Shown here: positions 15,517-24,892 of the stretch, piece by piece
Numbering within the stretch: the stretch's first letter is position 1
Layout: each line of letters begins with the position of its first letter
Assembly (NCBI GenBank): GCA_944332265.1
Contig: CALVJQ010000012.1
Location: 1 to 41,588, forward strand
Direction: 5' to 3'
Length of the DNA stretch: 41,588 bases
From: an uncultured Bacilli bacterium
GTDB lineage: Bacteria > Bacillota_I > Bacilli_A > RF39 > UBA660
Position numbers and translations under genes: made by a program
Notes under the pieces: model-generated
The model's input: the letters and a program-made list of their open reading frames with translations, nothing else
Databases searched by the model: none
What the model was told of the DNA's origin: nothing

Positions 15517-16122
15517 TTAAAATCTCCCATCTAAATCAAACTTTTTATTAACTACCTGTGCTAATAAATATGCAAGTAATATTAATAAGACTACTTTTAT
15601 TAAAATAATAGGATTAGTAAAACATTCTAAAATACTACTTCCAATATATCCTAAGAAAATAATAACAAATACTTTTCCAATTAATAATGCATAAAAATAT
15701 TTCTTAATTGAAATTGTTGATAAGCCAGCCCCTAAATTAATAAAAAACGAAGGAGCAAAAGGAATTGCGATAATCAAAACTAACTGCCTAAATTTTAAAT
15801 TATCTATTGAATCCATAAATTTTTCAAGCTTTTTACTATTTTCAATTTTCTTTTGAAAAAAAGAACTAAACCCTTTTCTAAATAATAAAAAAGCCAAAAA
15901 ACTACCAGCAATTGTAAAAATCCAAGACACAAATCCTCCAACTATATATCCTAATGATAAAATATTTATCGTAACGAAAACTACTAAAGGCAAAAAAGCT
16001 AAAATTCCTTCTGCTATAATCAACAATGAAGAAATTAAAGGCGCCCACATTCCAGCATTCAATAAAACTTCATTCAATTTTAAACTTAAATTATTTATTA
16101 ATTCAAACAACTCCATAGACAT
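15517..16122 (-). CDS. VTT-domain (TVP38/TMEM64, DedA superfamily) membrane protein
   Basis: About 201 aa, five to six TM segments. A hydrophobic stretch A-F-L-P-L-V-V-F-V-T-I-N-I-L-S-L-G-Y is followed by R-K-G-F and, in the second half, F-A-P-S-F-F-I-N-L-G-A-G-L-S-T-I-S-I-K-K-Y-F, the typical VTT re-entrant and P-x-x-x-x-N-x-x-A-G pattern. Members are linked to lipid scrambling or membrane homeostasis. The frame opens at 16161; ATG 16122 or 16116 are likelier, neither with a strong SD. Upstream of rmuC. Confidence 0.82.
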   Translation of the reverse strand: MSMELFELINNLSLKLNEVLLNAGMWAPLISSLLIIAEGILAFLPLVVFVTINILSLGYIVGGFVSWIFTIAGSFLAFLLFRKGFSSFFQKKIENSKKLEKFMDSIDNLKFRQLVLIIAIPFAPSFFINLGAGLSTISIKKYFYALLIGKVFVIIFLGYIGSSILECFTNPIILIKVVLLILLAYLLAQVVNKKFDLDGRF

Positions 16123-16192
16123 CACAACACTATTATAATATAAGCATCTATTAAAAAACAATTGTTCTTATTTTCAAAATGTAAACATGTCT

Positions 16193-16438
16193 TTATTTGT
16201 AAACATAAGTTACATCATATCCATAAAAATCTAATATAGCCGTAGCTTTTTTACTTTTTATTCCTCCATTACAATAAAGAAAATATTTTTTATTTTTACT
16301 AAGTAATTCTTTAAAATTAATTAACAATTCTTCATATGGTATATGAATTGCTTTATCAATAATATGACTATCATAATAATTAAGATCAATAAAAGTTCCC
16401 ATACTTGTTTTAAATTCTTCTAATCTAATTTTATTCAT
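16193..16438 (-). CDS. Single-domain rhodanese-like protein
   Basis: An 81-aa protein with the rhodanese active-site loop Y-C-N-G-G-I-K-S (Cys56) preceded by A-I-H-I-P-Y-E-E and followed by A-T-A-I-L-D-F-Y-G-Y-D-V. The nucleophilic Cys would carry a persulfide for sulfur transfer. It is shorter than most PspE/GlpE-like domains (about 100 aa). AGGGGG SD precedes ATG 16438. Followed by the start of the secretion/pilus block; no functional link is evident. Confidence 0.88.
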   Translation of the reverse strand: MNKIRLEEFKTSMGTFIDLNYYDSHIIDKAIHIPYEELLINFKELLSKNKKYFLYCNGGIKSKKATAILDFYGYDVTYVYK

Positions 16439-16461
16439 AATCCCCCCTTTATATTATATGC

Positions 16462-16489
16462 AAAAAAAAGAGATGATTCTAATCATCTC
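16462..16489 (-). terminator. Terminator at the end of the secretion/pilus block
   Basis: 9-bp perfect stem GAGATGATT/AATCATCTC (16470-16478 with 16481-16489), 2-nt apparent loop, then eight T on the minus strand. Overlaps the virD4 stop codon (16479) and marks the downstream edge of the block. Confidence 0.88.
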
Positions 16490-19214
16490 CAAAAAAATCA
16501 TCAAAAAATTCATCATCTGATATAGCATTATCACTATTAATAACAATCTTATCAGGATCAACATTAACATTTGCTTTTTCCTCTTTTTCTAAAACAGGCA
16601 AACTAGTTTTATTATTGTATTTTATTGTTTGTTTATTATAATCATTAAGTTTATCAGTTATATTATTTAATTTATCCTTTGAAACTTCAATACTATCAAC
16701 TAATTCATTAGATTCTTTTTTAGTTTCAACAACAGGTTTAACTTCATCCTTAATAGATTCCATCACATTCGGTACAGAATTATAAATATTATAATTTGTA
16801 TCATTTGTTTTAACTACTGAACCACTACTATAATTAGGTTTTATAATCGAAGCATTTTCTACTTTAGGAAGAGAATCAAAATTAAAGTCATCTTCTTCAA
16901 CAGGACTACTAGTAGCCACTGCTATATTAGCTTTTTCATTACCGATAGATATACTAGTATTATTAGTATCTAAATCACTCTTAGAATCTAATTTAGGAGT
17001 ATCAAAAATATTGTACCCAGTATTAAAACTATTATTATCTACTTTAGTATCATCAATAGTTAATTGTTCTTTTATAGGTTGAACATCTTTAATATGTGGT
17101 TTTTCATCATGATGAATTTCATCACTCATTCTATCATCTAATAAACTAATTCCCCCGGCTTTAGGCATATCTTTAATCGATACATCTTCTTCTGGTTTTA
17201 CTTCTTTGTCTGGAATTAACTTACTATTTTCTTTATCTTTAAGTTTTGCTTGTTCTTGTTTTTGTCTTTCTTCTTCAGCATCTAATTCAGCAATTTTACG
17301 ATCAATATCCTTCATCATAGCATCTAAATCAATGCCTCCACCTAAACCACCAAACATTCCACCTTCATTACGTGGTGCTGGCATTCCAAAAGGATCAGCT
17401 CCAAACGGATTAGAAGAAGATTTAGAAGCAAACGGATTATTATCACTAAATCCCCCAAAAGGATTACTTGAACCGCTTGAACTTTTTTCATTTAACGAAT
17501 TCTTAATCTTTTCACTTTTCTTTTTCTTAGTAAACTCTTTTACATCAAATAATTGAATTTCTTTCTTCTTTCTTGTTGGATAAACAGCTTCACTCTTAGG
17601 ATGACCCCAATCCATTTTAAAATTAGGTGTATATTTTGTTTTAAATGGAGCTAATCTCCAACGAATAATTATTGCTTCAAATAATTTCAATTTTTGTAAA
17701 TCAGTTACAGTAACTAATGGAGTTGATGCCGTCTTATCCTTATCACTTGATTTTACTTCACCACACATCTTACTTATTTCTTCCAATGCAGCTAATTCTG
17801 TACTAATTAAGTAAACTAAATTACCACAGTTACCTTTAATTGTTTCTGCATCTTCATTACCATATACACTTTTTAACTGAGCAAAATTTTGAATAATAAA
17901 AGTAAATCTTATTGCACGTGAACGTGCTGCTGTAACCATCGTTGTAACATCTTTTAGTGGTGGCATATTAGCAAACTCATCTAAAATGAAATTAGTTCTA
18001 TATGGTAATTTACCACCATTTGACTGTGCAACATCAATTAAAGTTTCATAACATTGTTTAATAAAAATAGTTGCTAATCCATGATAAGTTGTTTTTTCAT
18101 CATGAATAACTATAAAAACAGCTGTTTTTTCTTTTCCAATATTACGCATATCAAAATCGCTATATGATAACATTTCAGATAAATTTTCACGTGATGCAAA
18201 TAATCTTATTTTTTGTCTAAATACAGATAAAATACCACCCTTAGTATCACTAGGAGCATTAATAGTATTAGAAGCAAAAACATAAGCATTAGAAGATTCA
18301 CCCTTTAAAGTAAAATACTCTTTAATATAATTACTAGCAGCAAACTTCTCTTCACCAACTATTCCCATATAATTAATTGAGTTAAGATTAATTTCTTCTG
18401 CTTTAGCATCTTCAAATAAACCTAGAGCCAAACCTGAAAAATAATCGGCAGCTGATTTTTCCCAGAATGGATCACCACTTTTATTATTAGGATCATATAA
18501 AATATTTAAAGCAACATCATCTAATAACTCTGTAGCTTTATCAAAATTACCATCTTTATAATATTGATATGGTAAAGTAAGTGGATTCCATGCATTACCA
18601 TTTTGTGGTTCACGAAAGTTCAAAATAACAACATTATATCCCCTTTGACGCATATAATCACTTGCAGCTTTAAAAAGTTCACCTTTAGGGTCGGTAATAA
18701 TCATACTCTCGCCTTTTTTTATTAAAAGCTCTACCATTGGTTCAACTATTGTTTGAGATTTACCAGAACCAGTAGAACCTATTACTAAATTATGATATTC
18801 ACCATTATCAACCCATAAATGTTTTCCATCATTTACCAAGGGAATCCCAGCATACTTTGATTCATTTGCTAATGGATCAACTACTTCAACATCTTTATCA
18901 TTTTTTATTTCTCTATCTTTAGACCATCTAGAATATCCCTTGTTTTCCTTCTCTCCAAATTCTAAACCTATACCTTTTTTTCTTTCAAAAACAAAAGAAG
19001 AAACAGAAGTAAAAATAGCCACAACAAAAATAACAAAAATAATTAATGTTGCCCCCAAATACTCTGTAAATCCAGGAATTGGACTTAATCCATAAAAAGT
19101 TCCTGTACTTCCTAAATACCCAATATTAGTTGTAATTAAAGCACATAAATACAATAATAATATTATAAATATCGCTAATATAATAAAATCTTTACTTGAA
19201 ATACGAAATTTCAC
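16479..19214 (-). CDS. VirD4/TraG-type coupling ATPase with long disordered tail
   Basis: A 911-aa type IV coupling protein. Two N-terminal TM segments (about 10-29 and 53-76), Walker A G-S-T-G-S-G-K-S (146-153), D-P-K-G-E (175-179) and Walker B F-I-L-D-E-F-A-N (409-416), then Q-N-F-A-Q-L family motif. These ATPases bring substrates to the VirB4-containing channel. Residues 560-911 are an unusual disordered tail with three N-P-F and one D-P-F motif (584-609), a Glu/Lys coiled region (640-680) and a very acidic end (F-F-D-D-F-F-G-D-D). Start codon is GTG 19214 with SD GGGGTGA (19222-19228). A TATAAT lies upstream. It is the last gene of the block. Confidence 0.95.
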   Translation of the reverse strand: MKFRISSKDFIILAIFIILLLYLCALITTNIGYLGSTGTFYGLSPIPGFTEYLGATLIIFVIFVVAIFTSVSSFVFERKKGIGLEFGEKENKGYSRWSKDREIKNDKDVEVVDPLANESKYAGIPLVNDGKHLWVDNGEYHNLVIGSTGSGKSQTIVEPMVELLIKKGESMIITDPKGELFKAASDYMRQRGYNVVILNFREPQNGNAWNPLTLPYQYYKDGNFDKATELLDDVALNILYDPNNKSGDPFWEKSAADYFSGLALGLFEDAKAEEINLNSINYMGIVGEEKFAASNYIKEYFTLKGESSNAYVFASNTINAPSDTKGGILSVFRQKIRLFASRENLSEMLSYSDFDMRNIGKEKTAVFIVIHDEKTTYHGLATIFIKQCYETLIDVAQSNGGKLPYRTNFILDEFANMPPLKDVTTMVTAARSRAIRFTFIIQNFAQLKSVYGNEDAETIKGNCGNLVYLISTELAALEEISKMCGEVKSSDKDKTASTPLVTVTDLQKLKLFEAIIIRWRLAPFKTKYTPNFKMDWGHPKSEAVYPTRKKKEIQLFDVKEFTKKKKSEKIKNSLNEKSSSGSSNPFGGFSDNNPFASKSSSNPFGADPFGMPAPRNEGGMFGGLGGGIDLDAMMKDIDRKIAELDAEEERQKQEQAKLKDKENSKLIPDKEVKPEEDVSIKDMPKAGGISLLDDRMSDEIHHDEKPHIKDVQPIKEQLTIDDTKVDNNSFNTGYNIFDTPKLDSKSDLDTNNTSISIGNEKANIAVATSSPVEEDDFNFDSLPKVENASIIKPNYSSGSVVKTNDTNYNIYNSVPNVMESIKDEVKPVVETKKESNELVDSIEVSKDKLNNITDKLNDYNKQTIKYNNKTSLPVLEKEEKANVNVDPDKIVINSDNAISDDEFFDDFFGDD

Positions 19215-19260
19215 AGATTAATCACCCCAAACTTAAATATATTATACTACACAACCTAAT

Positions 19261-19291
19261 AAAAATAAAAGGCTTATTACCTTTTATTTTT
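19261..19291. terminator. Terminator between the lipoprotein gene and virD4
   Basis: 12-bp stem AAAAATAAAAGG/CCTTTTATTTTT (19261-19272 with 19280-19291). It abuts the lipoprotein stop codon (19293), so virD4 probably has its own promoter or depends on read-through. Confidence 0.75.
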
Positions 19292-19292
19292 A

Positions 19293-20045
19293 TTATCTTT
19301 TAAATTTAGAAATTATTAAAACTACTATAATAAATAACAATAAAGCTAAGATAATAATTAAATAAGGATGTTCATTAAAGAATGCAACTATTTCGTCATC
19401 TTCTTCTTTTTCACTTACCTCTTCTTTGGGTTTCTCCTCGTTTTCAGATTCTTCAGTTTGTTCTTCTTTCTTTGTATCTAATAACATATAAATATTCTTT
19501 TTATCTCCACGTTTAAATACCCAAGTATAAACATCATTATTTACTGAATCTGCATTATTTTCTTTAACTTTATATACAGATTTAATATTTATTTTAACTT
19601 CTTCTAAATCTGGATATTGATTAAAATACAAAAGGCCATTATTATCTGTTGAAAGTAAAATAGTTTCATCAGTTTTATTTACTTGAATATTCGAAGAACG
19701 AAATCCTTCTTTAACAGTTCTTGCATCTTTATATCTATTAAAAGCAAAATTATGTTTATAATTAATTCTATATCCAGTTCCTAAATCATCTTCTTTTTTT
19801 TCATAATAATTAATTCCTCGAACTGGCTCGTCAGGATTAGTATCAACTATAACATCTGATGCATAAATTGGTACATAATTTCTAAAGCCCGCTTTAATTT
19901 GTTCTTTAGTAAAATTAGCATCTTGAAATACTATAATATCTGTACTCTCATTTATTGTAGCTTCGGTAATTTCTAAATCTACTTCAGCAGTACAACCACA
20001 TAGTAAAAACAACAAACTAACTAATAAAATAATTTTTTTCTTCAT
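19293..20045 (-). CDS. Lipoprotein with C-terminal TM segment, T4SS-linked
   Basis: A 250-aa protein with a lipoprotein signal (lipobox L-C-G-C, Cys18), an extracellular alpha/beta domain to about residue 195, a Glu/Lys-rich stalk and a hydrophobic C-terminal segment (about 227-246) ending K-F-K-R. Lipidation plus a second membrane anchor is unusual and would hold the domain as a loop close to the membrane. SD AAGGAGT precedes ATG 20045. It starts 2 nt after the wall-hydrolase gene, so the two are co-transcribed and probably act together. No family recognised. Confidence 0.82.
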   Translation of the reverse strand: MKKKIILLVSLLFLLCGCTAEVDLEITEATINESTDIIVFQDANFTKEQIKAGFRNYVPIYASDVIVDTNPDEPVRGINYYEKKEDDLGTGYRINYKHNFAFNRYKDARTVKEGFRSSNIQVNKTDETILLSTDNNGLLYFNQYPDLEEVKINIKSVYKVKENNADSVNNDVYTWVFKRGDKKNIYMLLDTKKEEQTEESENEEKPKEEVSEKEEDDEIVAFFNEHPYLIIILALLLFIIVVLIISKFKR

Positions 20046-20047
20046 TT

Positions 20048-22447
20048 CTATTGACTCCTTGCATGTGTATCATAAAATCCATCCATTTTAACACCCCAAT
20101 AACCGGAACTATTAAAAGGTCTTCTTGTAAACAATACACCAGCCGAATTTCCACTTGCCTCGGCACAAATATAATTTCCATCTTCTATTCCAACTACTAA
20201 GACAATATGACCACTAGATTCTAATAAATCCCCCGGTTCTAAGACTGCATCATTTCGTAAAGCAACACGACTAGCACCAGATAAATATTGAAATTCACCA
20301 GCTAGCATTTGAGAAATATCAAATCCTCCATTTTTAATCGCCCATGGTACAAACCCTGAACAATCCAAGCCACAATAATTATAAGATTGACCATTAGCAT
20401 ATGTATGACATTCCGTACTTCCCCAATATCCTAAAGCTCCATCTACTACACCATCGTAATGACCACCACCCCAATAATAAGGAACCTTGACATTATAATT
20501 ATTACCAAGTTCAGCAATCAATGTTACTGCAGCAGCAACAACTCCAGCTCTAGTTCCGTATCCGGCATCTTGAACATTAGCACTTATTAAAGAATTGAAT
20601 TCTTCTAAACTAGTTCCTTGACTACTTAAAAAGGAATCTAATGGTTGATGTAAAATTTCATGACCATCTGATGATAATACATAATCACCATAATCAATAT
20701 TACCATAAGAACTACAATAAGCATCTCCAAAGCCATCACTATCCGTGTAAACAGTTGCTAAAATTTCATCATATGTTTTACCTTCATTAGCTAATGAAAT
20801 AAACTGATCAGACGTTGATGCAACATAATTAGTACTAACAACATTTCCACTAGTATCAACCAAAACTTTTCCTTTTACTTCTTCAGCTAATGCTAAAACT
20901 TCTTGCTTTCTCGTATCATCAAGTGCAGATTTCCATAAACTTCCACTTGTAACCTCTGGAGAATATAAAGAAATACTTCCCCTATCTTGACGATAAATAT
21001 CCTTTTCATAATCCCAATATACTTGATCAGCTTCGCAAGCTCTCATTCTAATTTTTCCAGTAGAAGCATTATAGCCATAAAAACAATTATCTTGGTTTCC
21101 TGGACACATTCCACTATTTCTAGTAAGTGCAAAATTACGAGCAGCTACTATTTGCGTTTTAATAGCTTCATCTGGAGAATCTGGACCAATTTCTGCTAAC
21201 GCAACACCCAATACATATTTCTCAAAATCAATTGTTTCTAAAACCGTATAATTACTTTCTGTTCCATCACAATTAATTAATTCTACTTTTAATCCACTTA
21301 ATTCAATTTCTCCCGAAGCAACCACACCTTTTAAACTATATGTACAATGAGTTCCACCTTTCCTTGAACTCTTTCCTTCCATTTCCTCAAATAATAGTAA
21401 AATAAATAAAAGAATTATTACACCTATAATAATAGCAATAAACGGATGTCTTACTAAAAAACTTAAAGCATCTTTAGCTATTTTACCAGCACCTTTTGCT
21501 CCAACTTTTCCTTTTGGTTTCTTTCTATTTCTTAATTTATTTAATCCATTACGTAATTTAGAAGTTAAACTAGGTTTACTACTACTTGAACTACTACCTG
21601 TTTTCGTTGTAGTTGTTTTTTTAGTAGATGAAGAGGATGAATTTCCCTTTTTTATACGATTATTATGAGCCAAGTTTTTACGAGCATTTGAAGATATATC
21701 ATTTGCTGACCCATTTTGCTTATTTTTTAAAGCTCCATAACCATTACCATCTGGCTGCTGACCTGACTTTTCTTTCTCACCTTTATCATCTGTTGGTTTC
21801 TTGTTCTTTAAATCAGAACCATCACCTTTTTTATCACTAACAGCAGGTTCTGTTTTCTGTTCACCTTGAGGCGTATCTTTCCCATCTTGCTTCTTTGAGT
21901 TATCATCACTTTTTTTAGATACATCATCTTGCTTATCAGCATCTTTTTTTTCTAAACCATCTTTCTTTGGTAAAGATTCATCAGGCTGTTGTTCTAAAGT
22001 AGGTGTCGCATTACCTTGTGGAATTCCGTTTTGCATAGCTGACTCTCTAGGAACAGCATTCCCTCCTTGATTACTATCAACTGGTTTTGGAATATTTGGT
22101 TGCGTAGGCATTGATTTACCATAATCTTTACCTATATCAGGAGCTTGTTCATTACCTTTATTTAATGACTGCCTTTCTAAACCAGAACCTTTATTAGGTT
22201 GATTAACAGGTGCGCTAGGTGTTACTCCTGTAAGAGGTTGACGACTAACACTAGATGTATCAACTGGATTGCTATTGATATTATTAATCCCTTGATTATT
22301 AAAACCATTGTTTCTTCCAATTTCTTCTACTGGTACTTGAATTTCTGGTTCATTTTCTATCTCATGTTCAATATAAGTTACAACCTTTTCTTCATCAGGA
22401 TTTTTCTTTTCCAATTCCTTTAATATTTTATCTTTATCATCAGACAT
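20048..22447 (-). CDS. Membrane-anchored bifunctional wall hydrolase: SpoIID + NlpC/P60
   Basis: A 799-aa protein. Residues 1-330 are cytosolic, disordered, rich in N/Q/P, then K/D/E, then Ser/Thr and basic residues; one TM at about 333-353. Outside, a SpoIID-type domain (about 370-570) has Y-V-L-G-V-A-L-A-E with the catalytic-type Glu419, then E-A-I-K-T-Q-I-V-A-A-R-N-F-A and G-K-T-Y-D-E-I-L. An NlpC/P60 domain (about 640-799) has G-L-D-C-S-G-F-V (Cys696) and S-G-H-I-V-L-V (His747). SpoIID cleaves glycan strands; NlpC/P60 cleaves stem peptides. It takes the place of the VirB1-like hydrolase of Gram-positive T4SS. The frame opens with GTG 22462; SD GGTGG favours ATG 22447. Confidence 0.9.
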   Translation of the reverse strand: MSDDKDKILKELEKKNPDEEKVVTYIEHEIENEPEIQVPVEEIGRNNGFNNQGINNINSNPVDTSSVSRQPLTGVTPSAPVNQPNKGSGLERQSLNKGNEQAPDIGKDYGKSMPTQPNIPKPVDSNQGGNAVPRESAMQNGIPQGNATPTLEQQPDESLPKKDGLEKKDADKQDDVSKKSDDNSKKQDGKDTPQGEQKTEPAVSDKKGDGSDLKNKKPTDDKGEKEKSGQQPDGNGYGALKNKQNGSANDISSNARKNLAHNNRIKKGNSSSSSTKKTTTTKTGSSSSSSKPSLTSKLRNGLNKLRNRKKPKGKVGAKGAGKIAKDALSFLVRHPFIAIIIGVIILLFILLLFEEMEGKSSRKGGTHCTYSLKGVVASGEIELSGLKVELINCDGTESNYTVLETIDFEKYVLGVALAEIGPDSPDEAIKTQIVAARNFALTRNSGMCPGNQDNCFYGYNASTGKIRMRACEADQVYWDYEKDIYRQDRGSISLYSPEVTSGSLWKSALDDTRKQEVLALAEEVKGKVLVDTSGNVVSTNYVASTSDQFISLANEGKTYDEILATVYTDSDGFGDAYCSSYGNIDYGDYVLSSDGHEILHQPLDSFLSSQGTSLEEFNSLISANVQDAGYGTRAGVVAAAVTLIAELGNNYNVKVPYYWGGGHYDGVVDGALGYWGSTECHTYANGQSYNYCGLDCSGFVPWAIKNGGFDISQMLAGEFQYLSGASRVALRNDAVLEPGDLLESSGHIVLVVGIEDGNYICAEASGNSAGVLFTRRPFNSSGYWGVKMDGFYDTHARSQ

Positions 22448-22471
22448 AATACCACCGTCCACACTATAAAA

Positions 22472-22480
22472 AGTATACCA
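22472..22480 (-). promoter_or_regulatory. Extended -10 promoter of the wall-hydrolase gene
   Basis: Minus strand TGGTATACT (TG at 22479-22480, TATACT at 22472-22477), about 25 nt before ATG 22447, just after the virB4 terminator. -35 hexamer is poor. Confidence 0.5.
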
Positions 22481-22501
22481 TAAACTTACAAAACAAAAAA
22501 T

Positions 22502-22526
22502 AAAAAAAGTTGCAAAGCAACTCTTT
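22502..22526 (-). terminator. Terminator after virB4
   Basis: AGTTGC (22508-22513) and GCAACT (22517-22522) around an AAA loop, flanked by A/T tracts, with seven T downstream on the minus strand. It ends the virB6-prgI-trsD-virB4 transcript. Confidence 0.8.
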
Positions 22527-22529
22527 TAA

Positions 22530-24314
22530 CTATAATCCACCACCAGCTCCAAAAGAATCTAATTCTTCTTGAGTACACAAGATACGTACTCTCATACGAC
22601 GGCTTCCACAAATAAATAAAGCTTCTCCTTGATTATAGTATTTAATACTATCCATTTCACTTTCATTTAAATCAATTAATAAAGCTAAATCTTCAACAGC
22701 TTGTTTTTTCAAACTCATAACTAAATAATATGAAGCATTATCAAAAATAGCTTTACCATGCATAATTAAATTTGGTGCTGCAAAATCAGTAGGTTGTTGA
22801 GTAATAATAATAGTTCCAGTATTATATTTACGTGCACGTCTTTGAATTTGAGCTAAAAACTCTGCACCCAATTCATTTCTAGTTGATAACAATACATGCG
22901 CTTCATCTACACATAATACTGTAGTTAAACTCTTATCCAAACTTAATCCCCATGCATATTTTAAAATATTAAAGAATAAAGCATTACGAATATTTTCATC
23001 ACTATTCATTAATTCCTTAATATTAAAGACAATAATATTACTATCAATATTTAAAGTTGTATGACCGCAGAAATAATACCTTAATTCCTTAGTTAAAGGT
23101 CTTACCTTTAACTCAAGTCTTTCCATAACATCTCTTTCACGAGTCTTATCAGGCATTGAAAGCAAACGACCTTTAATTGTAGCATAAACATCATCAAAAG
23201 TAGGAAAATCATCAGAAGTTAATGTTGAAAAGTCAGTATCAAAATCTATTTTATAACGTTTATAAGTATCTTGAACAACTTCACTAAACATTGCTAAAAC
23301 ATCTTCTTCAATACTAGGTGTCAAATATTTCATAAAAGCTTTTAAAGATTGTAACGCTCTTGTAAGAACAGTATATCCCAATCCTTGATCAAGTTCTTCT
23401 TGGTCAGCATCTGGAACAACCTCTAAAGGATTTATCATTCCAAATTCTCCACCTTTACCAAGATCCAAGTAACTTCCATTAACATTACGACACATATCTT
23501 CAAGTTCACCTTCAGGGTCAACACAAATAACTTTATATCCATTACGAATATGACTTCTTATTAACAATTTAGCAGCTGTTGATTTACCACTACCTGAAGT
23601 ACCTAAAATAATCATATTGGCATTATTTCTATTATGTTCTTTCTTTATTTTAAATAAAAATTGATTAAATAAAATAACCCCTCCTGAAAAATCAACTCCC
23701 ATCAATGTAGAATCTCCAGGATCTTTTACACTATCAAATACAAAAGGATACATTGCCGAAATTGTAACAGATGGAATAGGTGTTCCAATACGATCTTCAA
23801 TATCTTGTTTTGGAAATATAGGAATTATTGATTTCAAAACCTTCTCTTGTTCAAACATTAATGGTATTGCACGCATACCTAAAGCATCTACATAACTACG
23901 AACTTGAACTTTTTTCATTTCTAGTTCTTCTGGATTATCAGCAGTTATCATAATATGTAATTGAAAATCAAATATTCTAGCTTGTGTTGAAGCAAGCATC
24001 GAAATAAAACTTTCCAAAGACTCATAATCTTGTCTAATTCTTTCTTGAATAGTTTGATCTCTTTCCGTTTGATATCTCATTTTTAAATCAGCAATTTCTT
24101 TATTAAGCATATTTTGTAATGTTGAAAACTCAATTGGAATATGTTTAGCAACTATTTTAACACCTGATATATTAGTTAAATTTGATAAAAAGCCAGGATT
24201 AATAAATTTAGGATAACTAATAACAGTTAAAATAGTTGCATTTTTACCACTTATAATAAAATCAATTGGTTTAAATTGTAAGCCCTTAGGAGCAATTTCA
24301 CTCTTAAAATTCAT
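22530..24314 (-). CDS. VirB4/TrsE-type T4SS ATPase
   Basis: A 594-aa cytosolic motor ATPase. Walker A G-T-S-G-S-G-K-S-T (238-246), V-I-C-V-D-P-E-G-E (262-270), Walker B T-V-L-C-V-D-E-A-H (465-473) and the family motif R-K-Y-N-T-G-T-I-I-I-T-Q-Q (495-507). VirB4 powers substrate transport and pilus biogenesis. The usual N-terminal domain is encoded by the separate upstream gene, which it overlaps by an ATGA (24311-24314), ensuring coupled translation. Followed by a terminator. Confidence 0.96.
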   Translation of the reverse strand: MNFKSEIAPKGLQFKPIDFIISGKNATILTVISYPKFINPGFLSNLTNISGVKIVAKHIPIEFSTLQNMLNKEIADLKMRYQTERDQTIQERIRQDYESLESFISMLASTQARIFDFQLHIMITADNPEELEMKKVQVRSYVDALGMRAIPLMFEQEKVLKSIIPIFPKQDIEDRIGTPIPSVTISAMYPFVFDSVKDPGDSTLMGVDFSGGVILFNQFLFKIKKEHNRNNANMIILGTSGSGKSTAAKLLIRSHIRNGYKVICVDPEGELEDMCRNVNGSYLDLGKGGEFGMINPLEVVPDADQEELDQGLGYTVLTRALQSLKAFMKYLTPSIEEDVLAMFSEVVQDTYKRYKIDFDTDFSTLTSDDFPTFDDVYATIKGRLLSMPDKTRERDVMERLELKVRPLTKELRYYFCGHTTLNIDSNIIVFNIKELMNSDENIRNALFFNILKYAWGLSLDKSLTTVLCVDEAHVLLSTRNELGAEFLAQIQRRARKYNTGTIIITQQPTDFAAPNLIMHGKAIFDNASYYLVMSLKKQAVEDLALLIDLNESEMDSIKYYNQGEALFICGSRRMRVRILCTQEELDSFGAGGGL

Positions 24315-24892
24315 TTAACTCTCACCGTCCCAAAAGATGTAGTCATTCCCCCATTTAAGAAATTGTCTAAAATCATTCTTAAATCAGCATTAGTAACTTG
24401 TGTTGAATTAATAGAAGCATTAGCAAGTCCCGCTATCATATTATGAATTCGTTTTTGAACAATTTCTAAACGCTTTTCTTTAAATAATAGAAAATATTCA
24501 GTATCAACAACATTATATTCTGCTCCCATAAAAGCATTAGCTTTATTAATATCTTGAATTATTAACTTCCTAATAGCTCCATCAGTACATCTTTGATACA
24601 AAAGTTGTAATTGAGACAAATATAAATTAATATCAACAGGTCTATCAGCTACTACCAACCAAAATTCATAATCAATCATATTATAAAAATTCTGCAAATT
24701 AAATAAAACATTTTCTCTCTCCGAATTATCTAAAATAAATATGTTCTTAGGAGAAACTTTAATACCTGTCACATATTGTCCATTTTCTAGTTGAATCATT
24801 CCATTCATTATACTTTTAATTGGAACCCAATCTTCTGAATATTTACTTTGTGCTTCAACAGTTACACTTTGATTACTTGTTACGTTCGCCAT
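24311..24892 (-). CDS. TrsD-like protein (detached VirB4 N-terminal domain)
   Basis: A 193-aa protein with no signal or TM. S-E-D-W-V-P-I-K-S-I-M-N-G-M-I-Q-L-E-N-G near residues 19-38 followed by Y-V-T-G-I-K-V-S-P-K-N-I is typical of the TrsD/TraC-like N-terminal module that precedes VirB4 (TrsE) in staphylococcal and related Gram-positive systems. It presumably joins VirB4 to the membrane platform. ATGA overlap with virB4 downstream and 20-nt overlap with prgI upstream. Not a frameshift: both genes are intact and both have full expected lengths. Confidence 0.85.
   Translation of the reverse strand: MANVTSNQSVTVEAQSKYSEDWVPIKSIMNGMIQLENGQYVTGIKVSPKNIFILDNSERENVLFNLQNFYNMIDYEFWLVVADRPVDINLYLSQLQLLYQRCTDGAIRKLIIQDINKANAFMGAEYNVVDTEYFLLFKEKRLEIVQKRIHNMIAGLANASINSTQVTNADLRMILDNFLNGGMTTSFGTVRVK

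Noticed and set aside
17206..17556. Plus-strand 116-aa open frame
   Set aside because: Lies antisense inside virD4 over its low-complexity tail; Ser/Leu/Pro-rich composition is an antisense artefact and no SD is present.
24311..24892. VirB4 broken by a frameshift into two pieces
   Set aside because: Both genes are intact with a normal ATGA overlap, and a separate TrsD before TrsE/VirB4 is the standard arrangement in Gram-positive systems.
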